Of a DNA stretch of 64,000 nucleotides, positions 62,345 through 64,000 are shown piece after piece. The notes beneath the pieces were generated by a model, which ran no database searches, was not told the origin of the DNA, and was given only the letters and a program-made list of their open reading frames with translations. The DNA lies in assembly GCF_001693735.1 (NCBI RefSeq), contig NZ_LWDV01000007.1, positions 124,847 through 188,846 of the forward strand. Direction: 5' to 3'. The position numbers and the translations under genes are program-made. Position 1 is the stretch's first letter; every line of letters starts with the position of its first letter. The stretch is from Orenia metallireducens. GTDB lineage: Bacteria > Bacillota > Halanaerobiia > Halobacteroidales > Halobacteroidaceae.

Positions 62345-64000
62345 TTATAATTTAGTCAACTTAGCATATTGGGTAGCCAACTCTTTGATACCTTCATTGG
62401 GAAAAGCAATCGTTAATTTTTCCAATCCATTATCCATAGCTACTGCAATTATAGTTCCTTTCCCCCATTTTTGGTGAAGTACCCTATCACCAGCATTAAA
62501 GTTATCAGTCTTAATACTTTCGGTTTCCTTTTCAGCTACAGCCTCTAGTTTGTTAACCTTCTTCTCTTCTTTTAAACCAAAGAGAACCTTAGGAATTTCA
62601 CTGATAAAACGGGAAGGAGCATTATACTGAGTCTTACCATAAACAGTACGGTAAGTGGCATAGGTTAAATATAATAACTCTTCTGCTCTAGTAATTCCTA
62701 CATAACATAGTCTCCTCTCTTCTTCAACCTCTGATTCACTATCCATAGACATACTATGAGGAAATAAACCCTCTTCCATTCCTGCCAAAAATACTATAGG
62801 AAACTCTAATCCTTTAGCACTGTGTAAGGTCATCAAGACTACAGCCTCAGCATCCTTATCCAAATTATCTACATCAGCAATCAAAGAGACCTCTTCAAGA
62901 TAATCCCCCAATTTTCCTTCTGAGTTCTCTTTATTGAACTCCTTCATATCAGTTAACAGCTCATTGATATTCTCGATTCTACTCTCTGCTTCAATTGTTC
63001 CTTCTAATTTAAGCTCTTCTAAATAACCTGTCTTATCTAAAACTTCCTCTGTCAAAGATAATACAGATAACTCCTCAGCTTTATCTCTAAACTTGCTTAT
63101 CATCTCACCAAAGCCTCTTACCTGAGAGCTTGCCCTTGCCCCAAGAATATCAATCTTATCGGCCTGATAAACAGCCTCTAACAAGCTAATCCCCTCTTTT
63201 AAAGCATAATCCTGTAAACGCCCAATAGTGGTATTACCAATTCCCCGTTTTGGTACATTAATAATCCGCTCTAAACTGATATCATCATTAGGGTTATAGA
63301 TAAGACGCAGATAAGCTAAGATATCCTTAATCTCTTTACGGTCATAGAACTTCAAGCCCCCAATTATTCTATAAGGAATCTCTTTTCTAATCAAGGCTTG
63401 CTCCAAACTTCTTGATTGGGCATTGGTACGATAAAGAATAGAAAAATCATTAAGACTATAGTTCTTTTCTTCTCTAAGCTTAATAATCTCAGTAGCTATA
63501 TAATCTGCTTCCTCTTGTCCATTAGAGGCTTTATATAACTTTAAATCTTGACCTTGATCATTCTCAGTCCATAACTTTTTATCTTTTCTATCTATGTTAT
63601 TACTTACTACACCAAAGGCAGCCTCTAAAATCTTCTTAGTAGAACGATAATTCTGTTCAAGCTTAATCACTTTAGTATCAGGATAATCATTCTCAAAACT
63701 TAAAATATTACTAATATCTGCACCTCTAAAACCATAAATTCCTTGGTCATCATCACCAACAACACAGATATTCTTATATTTTTCTGCTAATAAATTTATC
63801 AATTTATATTGGGCGTGATTCACATCCTGATACTCATCAACTAATATGTATTTAAATCGCTCTTGATAATGTTCTAAAACCAGAGGATAATCCTCAAATA
63901 GTTCGACAGTCTTCATAATCAAATCATCAAAATCTAGGGCATTATTACCCTTTAATTTTTTTTGATATAATTCATAGACCTGTCTAACTATCTCTTCAAA
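62345..64000 (-). CDS. pcrA: PcrA/UvrD-type DNA helicase, 3' part
   Basis: The C-terminal 551 residues of an SF1A helicase; the gene's start lies right of the window. Motif II is ILVDEYQDVNHAQY, III is VGDDDQGIYGFRGAD, IV is LEQNYRSTKKIL, V is TLHSAKGLEFPIVFLAGMEE and VI is EERRLCYVGITRAEE. The Tudor-like tail (GDRVLHQKWGKGTII, ending AKLTKL) is typical of PcrA. It acts in repair and replication. The first 26 codons inside the window read NALDFDDLIM just before the internal ATG at 63922. Confidence 0.93.
   Translation of the reverse strand, partial: FEEIVRQVYELYQKKLKGNNALDFDDLIMKTVELFEDYPLVLEHYQERFKYILVDEYQDVNHAQYKLINLLAEKYKNICVVGDDDQGIYGFRGADISNILSFENDYPDTKVIKLEQNYRSTKKILEAAFGVVSNNIDRKDKKLWTENDQGQDLKLYKASNGQEEADYIATEIIKLREEKNYSLNDFSILYRTNAQSRSLEQALIRKEIPYRIIGGLKFYDRKEIKDILAYLRLIYNPNDDISLERIINVPKRGIGNTTIGRLQDYALKEGISLLEAVYQADKIDILGARASSQVRGFGEMISKFRDKAEELSVLSLTEEVLDKTGYLEELKLEGTIEAESRIENINELLTDMKEFNKENSEGKLGDYLEEVSLIADVDNLDKDAEAVVLMTLHSAKGLEFPIVFLAGMEEGLFPHSMSMDSESEVEEERRLCYVGITRAEELLYLTYATYRTVYGKTQYNAPSRFISEIPKVLFGLKEEKKVNKLEAVAEKETESIKTDNFNAGDRVLHQKWGKGTIIAVAMDNGLEKLTIAFPNEGIKELATQYAKLTKL

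Overview
The window reads as an AT-rich, low-GC Firmicute that carries an outer membrane, most like a halophilic anaerobe of the Halanaerobiales (Orenia/Halobacteroides type). This is inference, from four things: Firmicute-style flagellar genes (fliW, csrA, flgM, flgN, yvyF), a sporulation-type SigH, an electron-bifurcating [FeFe] hydrogenase, and ADP-heptose genes beside a secreted protein that ends like an outer-membrane beta-barrel. Nearly all genes lie on the minus strand; the plus-strand exceptions are two small unknown genes, a citrate synthase and a TrkA-type potassium regulator.

Region 1 (1-19.8 kb) is a surface/flagellin glycosylation island broken up by insertion sequences. It holds a sulfotransferase, an acyltransferase, a GDP-perosamine-type branch (gmd plus a DegT aminotransferase), a nonulosonic (sialic/legionaminic-type) acid branch (neuD, neuB, neuA), a methyltransferase, a GT-B-like transferase, then pseC/pseB, and two Maf flagellin glycosyltransferases that flank an unknown helical protein. 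The halves are separated by a nested transposon: an IS30 element with a 14-bp direct repeat sits inside a decayed IS4/IS5-type element. A second IS30 copy, mostly outside the window, ends at base 48 inside an IS3 orfA remnant.

Region 2 (19.8-28.3 kb) is the late flagellar cluster, transcribed flgM-flgN-flgK-flgL-DUF6470-fliW-csrA-flagellin-fliD, with yvyF and a shorter paralogue upstream. The flagellin leader has a textbook CsrA hairpin (AGGA in the loop) plus two larger dyads. Region 3 (28.3-32.6 kb) has comFC, comFA, sigH and an unannotated 41-residue membrane peptide.

Region 4 (32.6-38 kb) is a hydrogenase operon (hydC, a histidine-kinase-like ATPase, a 2Fe-2S protein, hydB, hydA). Its upstream region carries a consensus sigma-A promoter, a CRP/FNR-type operator just after the predicted start site, two further dyads and a Fur-box-like dyad. 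Region 5 (38-41.8 kb) has rfaE2, rfaE1 and gmhB, a probable outer-membrane protein and an HD-GYP protein.

Region 6 (42-64 kb) is housekeeping: HPr, two cold-shock proteins, msrC, a YdbC-like protein, two tandem RlmD-type methyltransferases, isocitrate dehydrogenase and citrate synthase, gatCAB, an orphan PTS IIC, cyclophilin, ligA, trkA, Mn-pyrophosphatase and the 3' part of pcrA. A dispersed intergenic repeat occurs twice (29.1-29.4 and 46.8-47.1 kb). Many stop codons sit in long perfect palindromes that act as terminators. No rRNA, tRNA or CRISPR array was seen. I see no wholly new defence or metabolic system; the best leads are the hydrogenase control region, the flagellin leader, the Maf pair with its intervening gene, and the dispersed repeat.
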